Positions 10,382 through 20,570 of a stretch of DNA of 21,630 bases are shown here, one piece after another. A program made the position numbers and the translations under genes. This stretch comes from Lenisia limosa. Lineage: Eukaryota > Breviatea. Positions within the stretch are counted from its first letter, which is position 1. Every line of letters starts with the position of its first letter. The DNA lies in assembly GCA_001655205.1 (NCBI GenBank), contig LPNZ01001435.1:1-21630 (forward strand), given 5' to 3'. The notes under the pieces are model-generated. The model saw nothing but the letters and a program-made list of their open reading frames with translations, searched no databases and was not told the origin of the DNA.

Positions 10382-13300
10382 ATGGCTTCCGTTTCGAAAG
10401 TTAAACTCCGGTTTAAATGCAGGTTGGTAGTGAGCTATATTTAATAACCTGTTATTTAATGGGTTAAATAAGTTGGTTTTCAAAGCCCTCAGTCTACTGC
10501 TTCTCAGGCATGGTGTTTCCTCTTTCGGATCTGAATAATGGGGGGTTTTATTATAACTACGTGTGGCGGCTTTGGGCCAGGTACATCCTTCTAAAGCATT
10601 TCACATGTCTGATACACATATTGCTGTTAAGGATTTTATTTACATCTCGATCTATGAGATTGCCCCTAATACCACATCCTTTCCCAGTACCTCTCACCGT
10701 GATGTAGTTCTTTGATTAACAAAGACACCTTCTCGAAAAGCGACCCCAAAATTGCCCTATTTGTCCCTTCAAGTAAGAGGAAGAGTTACGAGATAATAAG
10801 ATTCGAGAAATAAGAGTAATATATAGTAGAAAGGGGCATATGTACATTTTTGGGGCTACCCTACTGTTCAGGTTTGACAGATAATTTAAATATAGCTATT
10901 AAAGGAATATGTGGTGAGCATTCTATTCTCCGAAAATTTTAGAATTTAAGCCTCTCTTCCTGTTTATTATTAATAAAACTTGTCAGCCAAATATCACACG
11001 AGTTTATATGATGATCACTGTGTACTCAAATTTGATATGATCCTATTATTCCAATTGCCCTTGATGATATGCCTCTAATGGGTCTAGAACAAAGTGGAGG
11101 ATGGAAGCTTGTCGGATCCACTGAAATGGTCAAAGACAACCTCAACCCCATCTTTAAAAAAGGTTGGAGGGTGGGGCTGGATGATAATGTAAACCCATAT
11201 CCACTGATATGATCATATGACCGGCTCACAAGTCGAAATGATGAAAGATAATGGGAGTGTCATTGAGAACGAGTGGATATGAGGTATCATATCACTGCGT
11301 GGAAAATGAGAGTTCACCCTTGTGAAAATGATCCAAAACGTGATATGAATTTTTATTTTAAATCAATTGGTTGGGTATTTGGTACACTACAAAAAACAAA
11401 GGTGAAGATCCTACAGCTTTTCTAATTCCCCATCTAACCGAAGCAGCGATCGAGCTTCCTTATGTCTTTGAGAAAGCGCAATCAATTAGACTTGAGGTGT
11501 GTATGAATCCCAATTGTGGATAGCCTGTTGGGGATGACATGTTTGTGTTTCATCTATTCCTCCTTTACTTCTTCAGGTTGTCGATGTAGATGGAAAGTGT
11601 GAAGGAGCTTTCAACACGTGGGTCTGCGAAAGTCTGGTATGCTCTTACTTGGATTGCTTAAAATTTTTCTGTATGGACGGTCTCTGTTTTCAGACCCTCT
11701 TTGTCCTACATAACAGCTTGGTTCCTTTTACAATAAGTCAAACAGGATGAAAATAATTTGACATCTCAAAAAGACTTGAATAAGATCTTATGTATTTACA
11801 TACAGATATACCTTTCATCATAACAGGGATATTGTGAAACATTGCTATCGCGAATTGTTGGTAGTCGTGGAATGGCCAAACTGTTCTCTCTTCAGTATGT
11901 GATCGGATCGTTATTCGTTTTCCTCAGATTATCTCAGTCCTGTTTCTTGTTCTCTTCTTCTTGACAATCTATCAAGCTTAACCTGATGGTTCAGACACCT
12001 TACAAAGCCCGAGAAAAACGGCCATCTTGGTGACATTGAAGTTGGTACTGACATATGATGATAATATTTTTGTTAAATTGTACTTTTTTTTTATCTTGGA
12101 TATTTTACGTGTTCATAAAGTATCTAATGGAATACCGTATTTCGCCAATATTCTTGGGGTGTTGTTTGGTCTTTGGGGTAAACTTAGTGTGTGTCGATTA
12201 ACTGTTAAAACACTGCTCAGGTATTTGCCGAAATGATCGACAGCTCTGCTCCCATTTTAGAGCTGAACCTCGCAGCACGTGACCTTCTCAAAAAGGACTT
12301 CTTTGGCAAATCAGGTAACAAGGGTTACGCCTCATTTTTCTAAAAGCTAATACTTCCGTTATCTGTGGGAAGGAGTCTGTAGTTTTCATTTCTCAACTCC
12401 CCAGATCCCTATGCAAAGTTCCATCGAAGCAAACAGGAAATCACTGTTCACCAAACCGAGGTATAGGACATATAGCAATGAGAAATAAAAATTAAGGTTG
12501 TATCTGGTCGAAGTCCGCCCCATCACGCTTTTAAGAGATATTGGATTATTGTATAATACTAATTCACCTAATTACAAATCGTGCACACAGCTTTCTGCAT
12601 GCCTCCCCAACATACAGGTATAGGATAATTAAGCTCACATTTATTTATTTTGTACATCATACTAATACCCTGTTATTCTACTTATGACAGGTGCTGACCC
12701 AAAAGACCGTATAATGAGCTTAATATATGATTGAAACACCATTTTCATACTCATTAATGTTCACCCAACCAGGTTATCAAAAAGACACTTAACCCCGACT
12801 GGAAGCCTTTTGACATAAAAACGTCCACATTAGTGACGTCTAAGTAGGCTTGAACGGGGTCACCTTTGTTAGTGGTAATATTAAATAATAAGGATGTGTA
12901 GTATATTTACGTGATACAGCATACTTTGACAATAAATGCCTGTGTCGTAGATGATTTGATATATTATAGCTGTATTATAAGAACCGAATCTGAGGCCAAA
13001 CATTACTTGGAATGTTCCTTTTGCCCAATTCAGAAAGGTTTTATGAAGGCCTCACCTTTTTCCAGAAATCTTGATGAACCTCTACTTATTGAGGTGTTTG
13101 ACTGGGACTCAGAGAAAAAGTCGGACTTCATAGGACAGTGCGAGGTACGTGGCGTGACTATGAATTATACTATTATAATTGTTCTATTCTTAGTTGTGAA
13201 TATTGACATTCTACAGATTTCCATTAACGACTTGGTGAAGAGCAGCGGGAAGGAGGTCAAGCTCCATCACAAACCGGGTAAGTAGAGACTATTAATATCA

Positions 13301-15579
13301 TTCATCTAAAACTCCGAACAAAGCACTATGTCAGCAAACACTAAAAGTATAAAAGTCTACATTTATTCGAAATTTGGCAATATTCCACTTTACCTATGAA
13401 GGAAGCAAAGCTGAGAGGAAGAATAAGAAAGACCCGGGCTTTCTTATTATCCAGCATGCAGCCCTTCGTGATAGCCCCTCGTAGGTCGATGGTGATATCT
13501 GAATTCAACATGATTTGTTATTGCGAATGGATTGTTGCTTGATCTGGTCGTGAACAATATTACCTTTTTTGATACATGAATTACACTACCCAGACATTCA
13601 CCCATATAGATTTGAAAAGTTCATTGCAGGAGGCATGCAAGTCAGTCTCATGGTATCTATTGATTTCACTCTGTCCAACGGGTGGGTTCGGATTCTTTCA
13701 CTACTTCTCGAGCTTTCCTACAAATATGCTCTGATAAATATTGATGGTTTCTTCGTCTTTTTGGACTATGGGAAGGCGAAGGTGAAATGAATAAAACCAT
13801 CAATATTTATCAAAACATATTTGTCTTAAGGGAAGATTTCTGCTCTATACATACTATTTTATATTCCATTTCATGAACACCGCAGACCTCCAAATCAGCC
13901 CACCTCCTTGCACTACGACCACCCCCAACAGCCCTCGCAATACAACCGATGTCTGCAGCAAGTGGCTAGTATTCTTGAGCCCTATGACTTTGACGGCTCT
14001 TTCCCCGTGAGAGGAGTGGTAATATGGGGAGGGATACTTCTGGACCGTCTGTTATGTGGAGAGAACTTATTGCTGTTTGGTTTTCTCATTCCAGATAAGG
14101 ATCCCATCCATCTTTATCCCTTCTCTAATAACGCAATAGATCCTTGGTTTCGGTGGCAACGTCCCAAATATTGGAGTGTCACATTGCTTCAATCTTGCCA
14201 ACACTCCTGAAGTCCGTGGAGTGGACGGCTTGGTTGCCGCATATCTGAACGCTCTTCAGGTTTGTTGTTGACAATACTGGTTGTACAAAATGATGAATCA
14301 GAGCAAGTTAAAACGGAGTTCTAAAACAAAATCGAACATTCTATTATTTCTTGTAATACGACATTTAGCGTAGGCAATCATTGTGATAATAATGGTGTTG
14401 ATTCAGAAGCTTGGGCTAATATCCACATTCAGTCTCTGTTTTATTCACCAATTTAGCATGTTGCCTTATACGGACCTACTAACTTTGCTCCGACAATCAG
14501 ACAGGCGATTTCGTGGGCCTCCGAAGGCGAAGCGTGTTGCCAATCCTACCAGAAATACTCTGTCCTTTTGATTATCACTGATGGTATGCTCATTATTCCA
14601 ATTATTGAAATGTGATATGGTGTGTATAATTATCTACGGTTAATAACAACAAATGGTAGCTAACTGCAATCTCGTAATGTCTGAGCTAAATTACTGAACT
14701 TAAAAGTTCTTACCAACAGGTGAAATCACCGATATGGATGAGACGATTGATGCTATTATTGATGCGTCGTATCTGGCCATGTCCATCATCATTGTTGGGG
14801 TCGGAAACGCCAATTTTGACAACATGGAGGAACTTGATGCTGATGATGGCTTACTGTCCAATGGGAGGAAAAAGGCCCTTCGTGATATTGTCCAGGTTTG
14901 TCTGAGCTCATTGCCTTCTTTTATATCTCACTTTTTAGTTTGTCCCCTTCAACACATACGCCCATGACCCTTCACAATTAGCAGCTGAAACCCTGGGTGA
15001 ATTGCCGGAACAGGTAAGAAACAGCGTTATCAGCGTTATATCATCATATGTGTTTGATATCAGTATAAGCGTATGGTGTGGACGGCTTCAGCCCGATACA
15101 ACCCTATTTGTTATTTCTCATTTCTATATATACATATCATATACTGTATCGATATACCTAGTATTAGTATAGAAAAGTCAGCCAACAGAGTTGATTTGTT
15201 TTTGTTTTTCATAAATTTTCTAATTTAACCCCCCCCCCCTCCTACGCTGGAGTGATTGCCTAGTTTCCAATTGTACCCCTACTCATCTGACCAGGTTGAA
15301 GAATTCATGACAATGAATAAAATCACCCCTCTCCCGGTACGCAGATCCTATATCGTGAACCTATTCATTTTGCATGATTGTAGATCTTGGTATACTACAT
15401 TTCTCGATAAACCCTCGAAAACTTGATATTTTTCTGGTCTTTTTCGAACCGAAGTGAAACCCTAATAATACATCATCAAAATCTTCTTCGCTTACCCCAC
15501 ACAGTCCCCAAACCATGGAATGGCCCCCTCAGGTCAGACCCAGGCCTTCATCACCATGCCCTCCGCACCTGCATTCTAA
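10382..15579 (+). CDS. Copine (C2A-C2B-vWA), complete
   Basis: Twenty-one phase-consistent exons: 10382-10422, 10708-10772, 11088-11162, 11447-11496, 11577-11636, 11827-11894, 11995-12040, 12221-12314, 12405-12460, 12773-12843, 13066-13144, 13217-13277, 13402-13467, 13594-13681, 13886-14006, 14140-14259, 14457-14583, 14720-14895, 14939-15013, 15295-15336, 15505-15579. They encode 551 residues, the usual copine length. The start MASVSKVKLRFKC matches copine N-termini. C2A (about 6-130) has D20 and D26 (NKDTFSKSDP) and D80, D82; the fifth calcium-binding Asp is not obvious. C2B (about 137-270) has D161, D167 (KKDFFGKSDPY), D221, D223 and D229 (VFDWDSEKKSD). The copine vWA domain (about 283-513) has the MIDAS-type D301-F-T303-L-S305 (SIDFTLSNG), YGPTNFAP and LIITDGE (D429), plus the family motif IIVGVGNANFDNMEELDADD. 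Known of the family: calcium-dependent phospholipid binding, with the vWA domain recruiting partners to membranes. The gene converges with the minus-strand gene ending at 15888. Confidence 0.96.
12459..12625. mobile_element. ~147-bp dispersed element, copy 1, with duplicated splice donor
   Basis: The element spans 12469-12615, flanked by the direct repeat AGGTATAGGA (12459-12468 and 12616-12625). It matches 17939-18092 over its whole length by eye, with a common start (atagcaatgagaaata), middle (taagagatattggatta) and end (cagctttctgc, tgcctccc). The left flank is the exon 9 donor of copine (GAG then GTATAGG), so the target duplication placed a second copy of the donor downstream. Variable target-duplication length suggests a non-autonomous retroelement, but no poly-A tail is seen. 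GGTCGAAGTCC inside it loosely resembles a polymerase III B box. Confidence 0.8.
15399..15463. repeat. Dispersed short element, family 1, copy B (partial)
   Basis: The sequence TTCTCGATAAACCCTCGAAA followed by a tail ending CTTTTTCGAACCGAAGTGAA matches the right two thirds of the element at 16103-16202. The left inverted terminus is absent. It lies in the last intron of copine (15337-15504), upstream of the final acceptor. Confidence 0.82.
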
Positions 15580-15887
15580 ACTCATAGTTTCTGTTTTTGA
15601 TACTCTCTCTGGCTTATTATTTATTCTTCATGCAGAAATTATCAGCAGTCATCATGAGCTGAACATTTGTTCTTTTATCAAGATGTCCAAATGACAAAAC
15701 ACCTAGACAGAATACATTATTAGACTATTACATAACTTAGAAGTTTGATAGAAGAGGGTTAGACGGCCGACTACAGAGTAAGCCTCAGGGATTACCATAT
15801 CAGAAAATGCAGCATTCAACCACACAAATGAAACCATAAAGTCGATTGATTATGAGGATATTGGGATATTAGTGACTTGTTTTTTGC
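15580..15887. other. Convergent intergenic spacer
   Basis: About 310 bases between the copine stop (TAA 15577-15579) and the stop of the minus-strand gene. It should contain both 3' UTRs and polyadenylation regions. I see no ORF or repeat in it. Confidence 0.6.
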
Positions 15888-18800
15888 CTACGCTTTGACG
15901 ACATCAGGTGAGATTTCGGCAGCAAAGTGCCTGGTTTCAACAGCCATGTGTCGCTGGTCGAACTGGGTCAACTAACTTAGTAAGAAATGCAGTCTGTACT
16001 TTGCCCTGGCTCTTCCATATCCTTCGATACACGGTGCCAAAGCCCCAAGTAACCACCCATAAAAGTGACAGGTGAAAAGCCTTGATCATATAATGGTGCA
16101 ACTAGGAATTCACTTCGGTTCGAAAAAACCCCTGAATTTCTCGAAAAATCCTCGAAAACTGTCCATATTTTACCTATCTTTTTCGAACTGAAGTGAAGCC
16201 CTTGGTGCAACCCCCCCCCCCCACAGAGTTTTCCTCAAGGTCTCCGGATGTGGCAATTGAGACCATACCGCCCGAGGGCTTGGCTGAAATTGGCGTGATT
16301 GGTCGGGTTTGCGCGGGTTTGCGCGTGCGGGTCTGAGGCTGATTAGAAAAGAAGCTTGGGGGGGGGGGGGTAAAATGGGAAAATTTATGAAACAAAAAAA
16401 AAGCCCAAAATCAACTCTGTTGGCTGACAACACGAGGGTTGATAACAACAAAACAAAAANNNNNNNNNNNNNNNNNNNNNNNNNNNNNNNNNNNNNNNNN
16501 NNNNNNNNNNNNNNNNNNNCTCATTACTCCTTTTTTTTTAAAAAAAAAAGCCAAAAATGAGAGCATTGAAGGAATTCCGTCATAGACCCCCCTATTATGC
16601 TGCCACCAACGGGAATGAGTGATTCTCTAGCCTTCCTCTTGACTGGGCTTGTTTGGAACGCCGACGTGGGAGATGCAGTGAGGTCCCGAGGGCCGCCAGG
16701 CGTGGCAGGACAGGTATCCTCGCCGAAGGAGGAGGCAGTGTAACTCTTCTCAAAAGCCTCGACTTCTGCATCGAAATCGGTGAAGGACGTGCTGTGTGTG
16801 CTGAAGTCCTGCGGGGCCATGGAGGGTCGGCTTGTCAGCATGGTCGCTCGTCGGGACTGTCGCTTGGTTAGATTTAAGGATAGGTATATTTATTTTTTCT
16901 TCCTTAATAAATGGATTCATTTACATTATTGATCTCAAAAAAATAAGTTTATGGTAGGTACAACATGACACTGCGACTATATAACTGGGTTGTACTATAG
17001 GATAGATGTTAAATGGAACACTTCTATCATGACAAGTCAAAGACAATTCCACAAACAGTAAACAGTGATGCTGGTCTGGCGGGGGCTGGGTTGGACTTGA
17101 TGGGAGAGTGGAAGAGGCGGGTTTTGGGCATGGTGGAGGAAACGATNNNNNNNNNNNNNNNNNNNNNNNNNNNNNNNNNNNNNNNNNNNNNNNNNNNNNN
17201 NNNNNNNNNNNNNNNNNNNNNTGTGGCTTGATTATAAAAGCCGAATGGGGGAGGAGAGAAGAAGAGTAACGAGGAAGAAAAAAAATACAATAAAGAGAAA
17301 AAACAATTTAGGCTTACCAGGAGGAGAAATGGGTTCCTCAAGGGTGGGAATAGGGGGGTGTCTCATTGCCCCGAAGGCAATAGTGGGTTTCTGAGTGGAG
17401 TTCGGTGGTGGAGGGCCTGGATATTGTTAATACTGTGTAATTTCAAAATTTGAGATGTTTATTTTACGTCCATCTGAGGTGACCCTGGGATTAGTGTTGC
17501 CAAGCAGAATGGAACCTCATATCTTGAGCTTGTACACAGAAAGGTCGAACCTGAACGCTGAGCGGGAGTTCTAAGGTTGAGTCTGCGAGCGGGGGTCATT
17601 GCANNNNNNNNNNNNNNNNNNNNNNNNNNNNNNNNNNNNNNNNNNNNNNNNNNNNNNNNNNNNNNNNNNNNNNNNNNNNNNNNNNNNNNNNNNNNNNNNN
17701 NNNNNNNNNNNNNNNNNNNNNNNNNNNNNNNNNATTTGCTTGTTTAAGAGGCCCAATCGAATAAGTCTCACGAGCCCAGCTATTATTTTGGTACTCTGAG
17801 TTTTTTTTTTGTTTTTTTTATGAGAACAAATATATGAATCTGTGTTCTTGCGTGTTTACCTGGAGGGGACGCTTCTTTGGCTGGCGCTCTCCTTGACGGT
17901 TTTGCAGCAGGCTCTGGTCAATAAAAGAGAGTATCCCATATATAGCAATGAGAAATAACAAATAAGGTTGTAGCTGGCCGAAGCCGTCCACACCATCACG
18001 CCTATAAGAGATATTGGATTACAGTATAATATCAATTCACCCAATCATTTGTCTTACAACCTGTGCAAACAGCTTTCTGCGTGCCTCCCAGCAGAGAGTA
18101 TCCCATAGTCAAAGAAGTACAATCTTACAGTATAGTATCCGCCATATATACACTTATAATATAAGATAGAATGCATGAGTTAATACGTGAACTAGATCAT
18201 TGACACTGAATGAATAAGACTAGTGAACAAAATCATTGACACTGAATGAATAAGCACTTCACATCTTGAAGTTTTGTTGATAAAAAGGTCTGTGGAGAAC
18301 AAACGTAGCTTTCTAGCAAGTTACCTGGTTTGGTCGGACCGGGAGTTCGGACAGCCGGCCCCATAGTCAATCGTCGACTCGATACTTCGCCAAACTGCCG
18401 CGCCCCTACATCGTCAGGGTCATCGTCATATCATATGATGTGATACATTGTATGCTCTAATTTTTCCAAGATTTTTAGCTACTATCCGGGGGACTAGGTT
18501 CCTCAAGCCCAACGCAAACTATGCTTCGATAAATATGACTCAATGCCACGTCACTCCCAAAAAAACAATCCTCAAAAGTCACGGTTTCAAATATGGCTCA
18601 CTTGGCTGGGCTGTGGGCGTTTTGGGGTTGGCTGTCGTTCGTGGTCCCCGCGACCGTGTTGCTGAAGTTGTCCTTTTGGGCCCCGGAGCTTCTAGAATAG
18701 TTACAAAATAATTGGGTGATGAATATGGAGTGTTCCTTTTGAAAAGCGATGCTCACGCCTTGGCAATTCCCCTGTACCCTCAGTTTTGTTCTGCTCGGAG

Positions 18801-20570
18801 GCTAAAACTCGCTGTGGTCCGGCGAGGATGCTATTCCGGGCCGGCTTCACATTCTGCAGAGAATAAGGGTGGGTGGTAGATGTTGATTTCGAAAAAAGAA
18901 AAATGTTTTCTGGTGAATTACAATCGGAATTGAAGCAATTCTTACCGGGTTGCCAAGGGTAGCTCTTCTAAAAGCACGACTAAAGGGGTGAAGGAGAGAA
19001 TGGGCGATCGAACGACATAGATATATACGTGTATATATCGTATGTATAAACATACAATGACAGGGATAAGTCTTCCGTTTTTCCTTAGGAAATCACATAG
19101 CAATTGGTCAAGACTTATCCCGGCTGTATCATATCATATATATATTCATATGATATATAATATTAGAAAAGTATCAAGTGCATATAATATCGGGGAATTT
19201 TTTCAGTATTTAATTATTTCCATGCAGATAAGCAGCCACCACACGGCCCATACCAACATGGGGTCATGTTGATGCTGGCGCTGTTCCTTCTGAAAGAAGG
19301 CGTCCACGCTGTTCTCGCCCCCAAGAAGAGCACCGTCGGTCCACCCAAAGTCTTGAAAATGAGAGTTTTAGATAGCATTGATATTGATAATTAGAAACAC
19401 GACTTCTGATTAGTCCCAATAAATAGCATTCCACAAATATTTCACAAATTTCTACATTTTATCTGGCATACCATCCTCCTCTTTTTCAAATGATTGGGTC
19501 TGGTTCTGTCCAAAAGAAACACCAACGCGTGCCGTCTAAATCATTAGATCATGGTTCAAAGCTACAATAATTTTTCATAATTATAGCTATATACGTACAG
19601 TGACTGGGAGAAGCCAAGACCGAATTTCCTTGGGATATCACACAGCAAATCGGTCACGACTTATCCCGGTATCTGTATATACTATTACAAGATGTATCTT
19701 TATCCCAGGTGCTTTACAGTCTCAGGACCCACCACTGTCGGAGCTTTCCTCGTTGAAGAAGGCACAGTCTTAAGAGTTGCAGAGGGTGCTGCAGAGGGGT
19801 GAGAACAAAGAGACAGAAATCCTCTGTCTACTGTGTTAATAAGGCTTTTTTAGCTCTTTCACCTGATTTTAGCGAGCCTTTGAGAGCAGATTTCGTTGTT
19901 GGTACAGCTTCTGCGCTCCTATTCCTATAGTATTAACACAATGCCAACTATCTAAAATTTAGCATAAATAATGATAATGATAAGATGAAGAAATGATAAA
20001 AACAAAAGGAAGAGAAGAAGCTTACCACAATCATGAAACCCTGAAAGTTAGTTGGCTCGTTTTAGAATATTATAAATTGAAAAAGCACTATCACCCTACC
20101 TGGACGCAGTGGCAAAATGGAACGGCTGTGTAACTGTAGTCCGCCCCTAGGGATAAGAGATATACAGGTATGATTCTCGTGAAAAGGTAGAGAGTAGGCG
20201 AAAACTTGTATATTGTAATTTTTATGCTTACCCTTTGATGAGGAGCTCCCTGTTGAGCACCAGGAGCTCTGCGCTGCGGAAGCTTGGAAGTCTGAATGAC
20301 AGTTACAAAAAGGAAAAGGAAACTTGTTACTCACGCTTTCTTTTTTGAGAAATGACGACTTTCCAAATGGCCTGAAGACTTAGAAAAGACCAGAGAAGCA
20401 AAAGATGTCTGAAATCCTTACTTTGTTGGTGATCGTTGAGAGCCAAATGCCGTCCTTGGTTGCCCTTGGAGCTTTGATAGGTTTACAGGTTGATTGTTGG
20501 TCGCATTCTCTCCCCTTGACGACGGTTGGAAGCCAACAGAAACCTTCCGTGCTGCTGATCGGGTTATCAT
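15888..20570 (-). CDS. Basic Ser/Thr/Pro-rich disordered protein with CDK-type sites
   Basis: Nineteen modelled exons, transcription order: 20570-20422, 20371-20335, 20291-20232, 20146-20100, 19924-19863, 19788-19718, 19535-19472, 19351-19254, 18853-18778, 18691-18602, 18405-18325, 17913-17860, 17795-17734 (runs into a gap), 17603-17551 (follows it), 17416-17318, 17146-17057 (follows a gap), 16862-16611, 16338-16225, 15962-15888; at least 540 residues. Phase agrees at every junction not hidden by a gap. No folded domain is recognised. The protein begins MITRSAARKVSVGFQPS and ends AEISPDVVKA. It is rich in Ser, Thr, Pro, Arg, Lys and Gln, with S/T-P-x-K/R sites (SPTK, TPAR, SPIK, SPVK), basic patches such as VKRKAR, and RxxL strings (RLNL, RESL) that could be destruction boxes. 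One acidic and aromatic stretch (EEDDFGWTDGALLGG) breaks the pattern. This suggests a CDK-regulated nuclear, chromatin or spindle protein, which is inference. An upstream exon at 20781-20734 (MKISGQAGIYTSLPPK) could extend the N-terminus. Confidence 0.75.
16094..16211. mobile_element. MITE-like inverted-repeat element, family 1, full copy
   Basis: The element spans about 16103-16202. Its termini are inverted: TTCACTTCGGTTCGAAAAA near the left end and TTTTTCGAACTGAAGTGAA at the right. It is flanked by the 9-base direct repeat TGGTGCAAC (16094-16102 and 16203-16211), consistent with a target-site duplication; 9 bp is typical of Mutator-like DNA transposons. The interior has no coding capacity, so it would be non-autonomous. 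It lies in the 15963-16224 intron of the minus-strand basic-protein gene. Confidence 0.85.
16460..16519. other. Assembly gap (60 N)
   Basis: Falls in the 16339-16610 intron of the basic-protein gene. The intron also contains a 13-G run (16358-16370) and long T and A runs beside the gap, so its sequence is unreliable. Confidence 0.99.
17147..17221. other. Assembly gap (75 N)
   Basis: Hides the start of the exon encoding STMPKTRLFHSPIKS in the minus-strand basic-protein gene. Confidence 0.99.
17604..17733. other. Assembly gap (130 N)
   Basis: Lies between coding pieces SIGPLKQAN (17734-17795) and MTPARRLNLRTPAQRS (17551-17603). It may be inside one long exon or hide an intron. Confidence 0.99.
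17926..18107. mobile_element. ~152-bp dispersed element, copy 2, with 15-bp target duplication
   Basis: The element spans 17941-18092 and is flanked by the perfect 15-base direct repeat AGAGAGTATCCCATA (17926-17940 and 18093-18107). It is a clear relative of the copy at 12469-12615 in the same orientation on the plus strand. It lies inside the 17914-18324 intron of the minus-strand basic-protein gene. The 3' ends of the two copies differ slightly (cccagc here, ccccaacatac there). Confidence 0.88.
18188..18254. repeat. 36-bp tandem duplication
   Basis: Two adjacent copies share GTGAACnAnATCATTGACAC followed by TGAATGAATAAG. They lie in the 17914-18324 intron of the minus-strand basic-protein gene, about 80 bases beyond the 15-bp flanking repeat of the dispersed element. 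Confidence 0.9.
19060..19127. mobile_element. 68-bp inverted-repeat element, family 2, copy 1
   Basis: It starts ACAGGGATAAGTCTT and ends AAGACTTATCCCGGCTGT, so the ends are inverted with a 3-base indel. The interior (TTTCCTTAGGAAATCACA, then TAGCAATTGGTC) matches 19603-19670. It lies in the 18854-19253 intron of the minus-strand basic-protein gene. Clear target duplications were not found. Confidence 0.72.
19603..19670. mobile_element. 68-bp inverted-repeat element, family 2, copy 2
   Basis: It starts ACTGGGAGAAGCCAAGACCG and ends CGGTCACGACTTATCCCGGT, an imperfect inverted pair, with the shared interior TTTCCTTGGGATATCACACA. It lies in the 19536-19717 intron of the same gene as copy 1. Its left arm has diverged more than its right arm. 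Confidence 0.7.

Noticed and set aside
12471-12615. tRNA gene or tRNA-derived SINE head
   Set aside because: Only a loose B-box-like GGTCGAAGTCC is seen. No cloverleaf or A box could be supported.
16170-16224. Gly-rich continuation of exon 16338-16225
   Set aside because: It is encoded by a homopolymer G/C run and the inverted-repeat element. The donor GTGGGG before it joins the last exon in phase.
16524-16610. Extension of exon 16862-16611 to the stop near 16524
   Set aside because: The extension runs into long T and A homopolymers next to a gap. The GTTGGT donor leads in phase to 16338-16225, which fits the protein's composition.
20005-20019. 15-nt candidate exon (minus) with AG and GTAAGC borders
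   Set aside because: Phase 2 entry from the preceding exon meets TGA at once. Skipping it joins 20100-20146 to 19863-19924 in phase.
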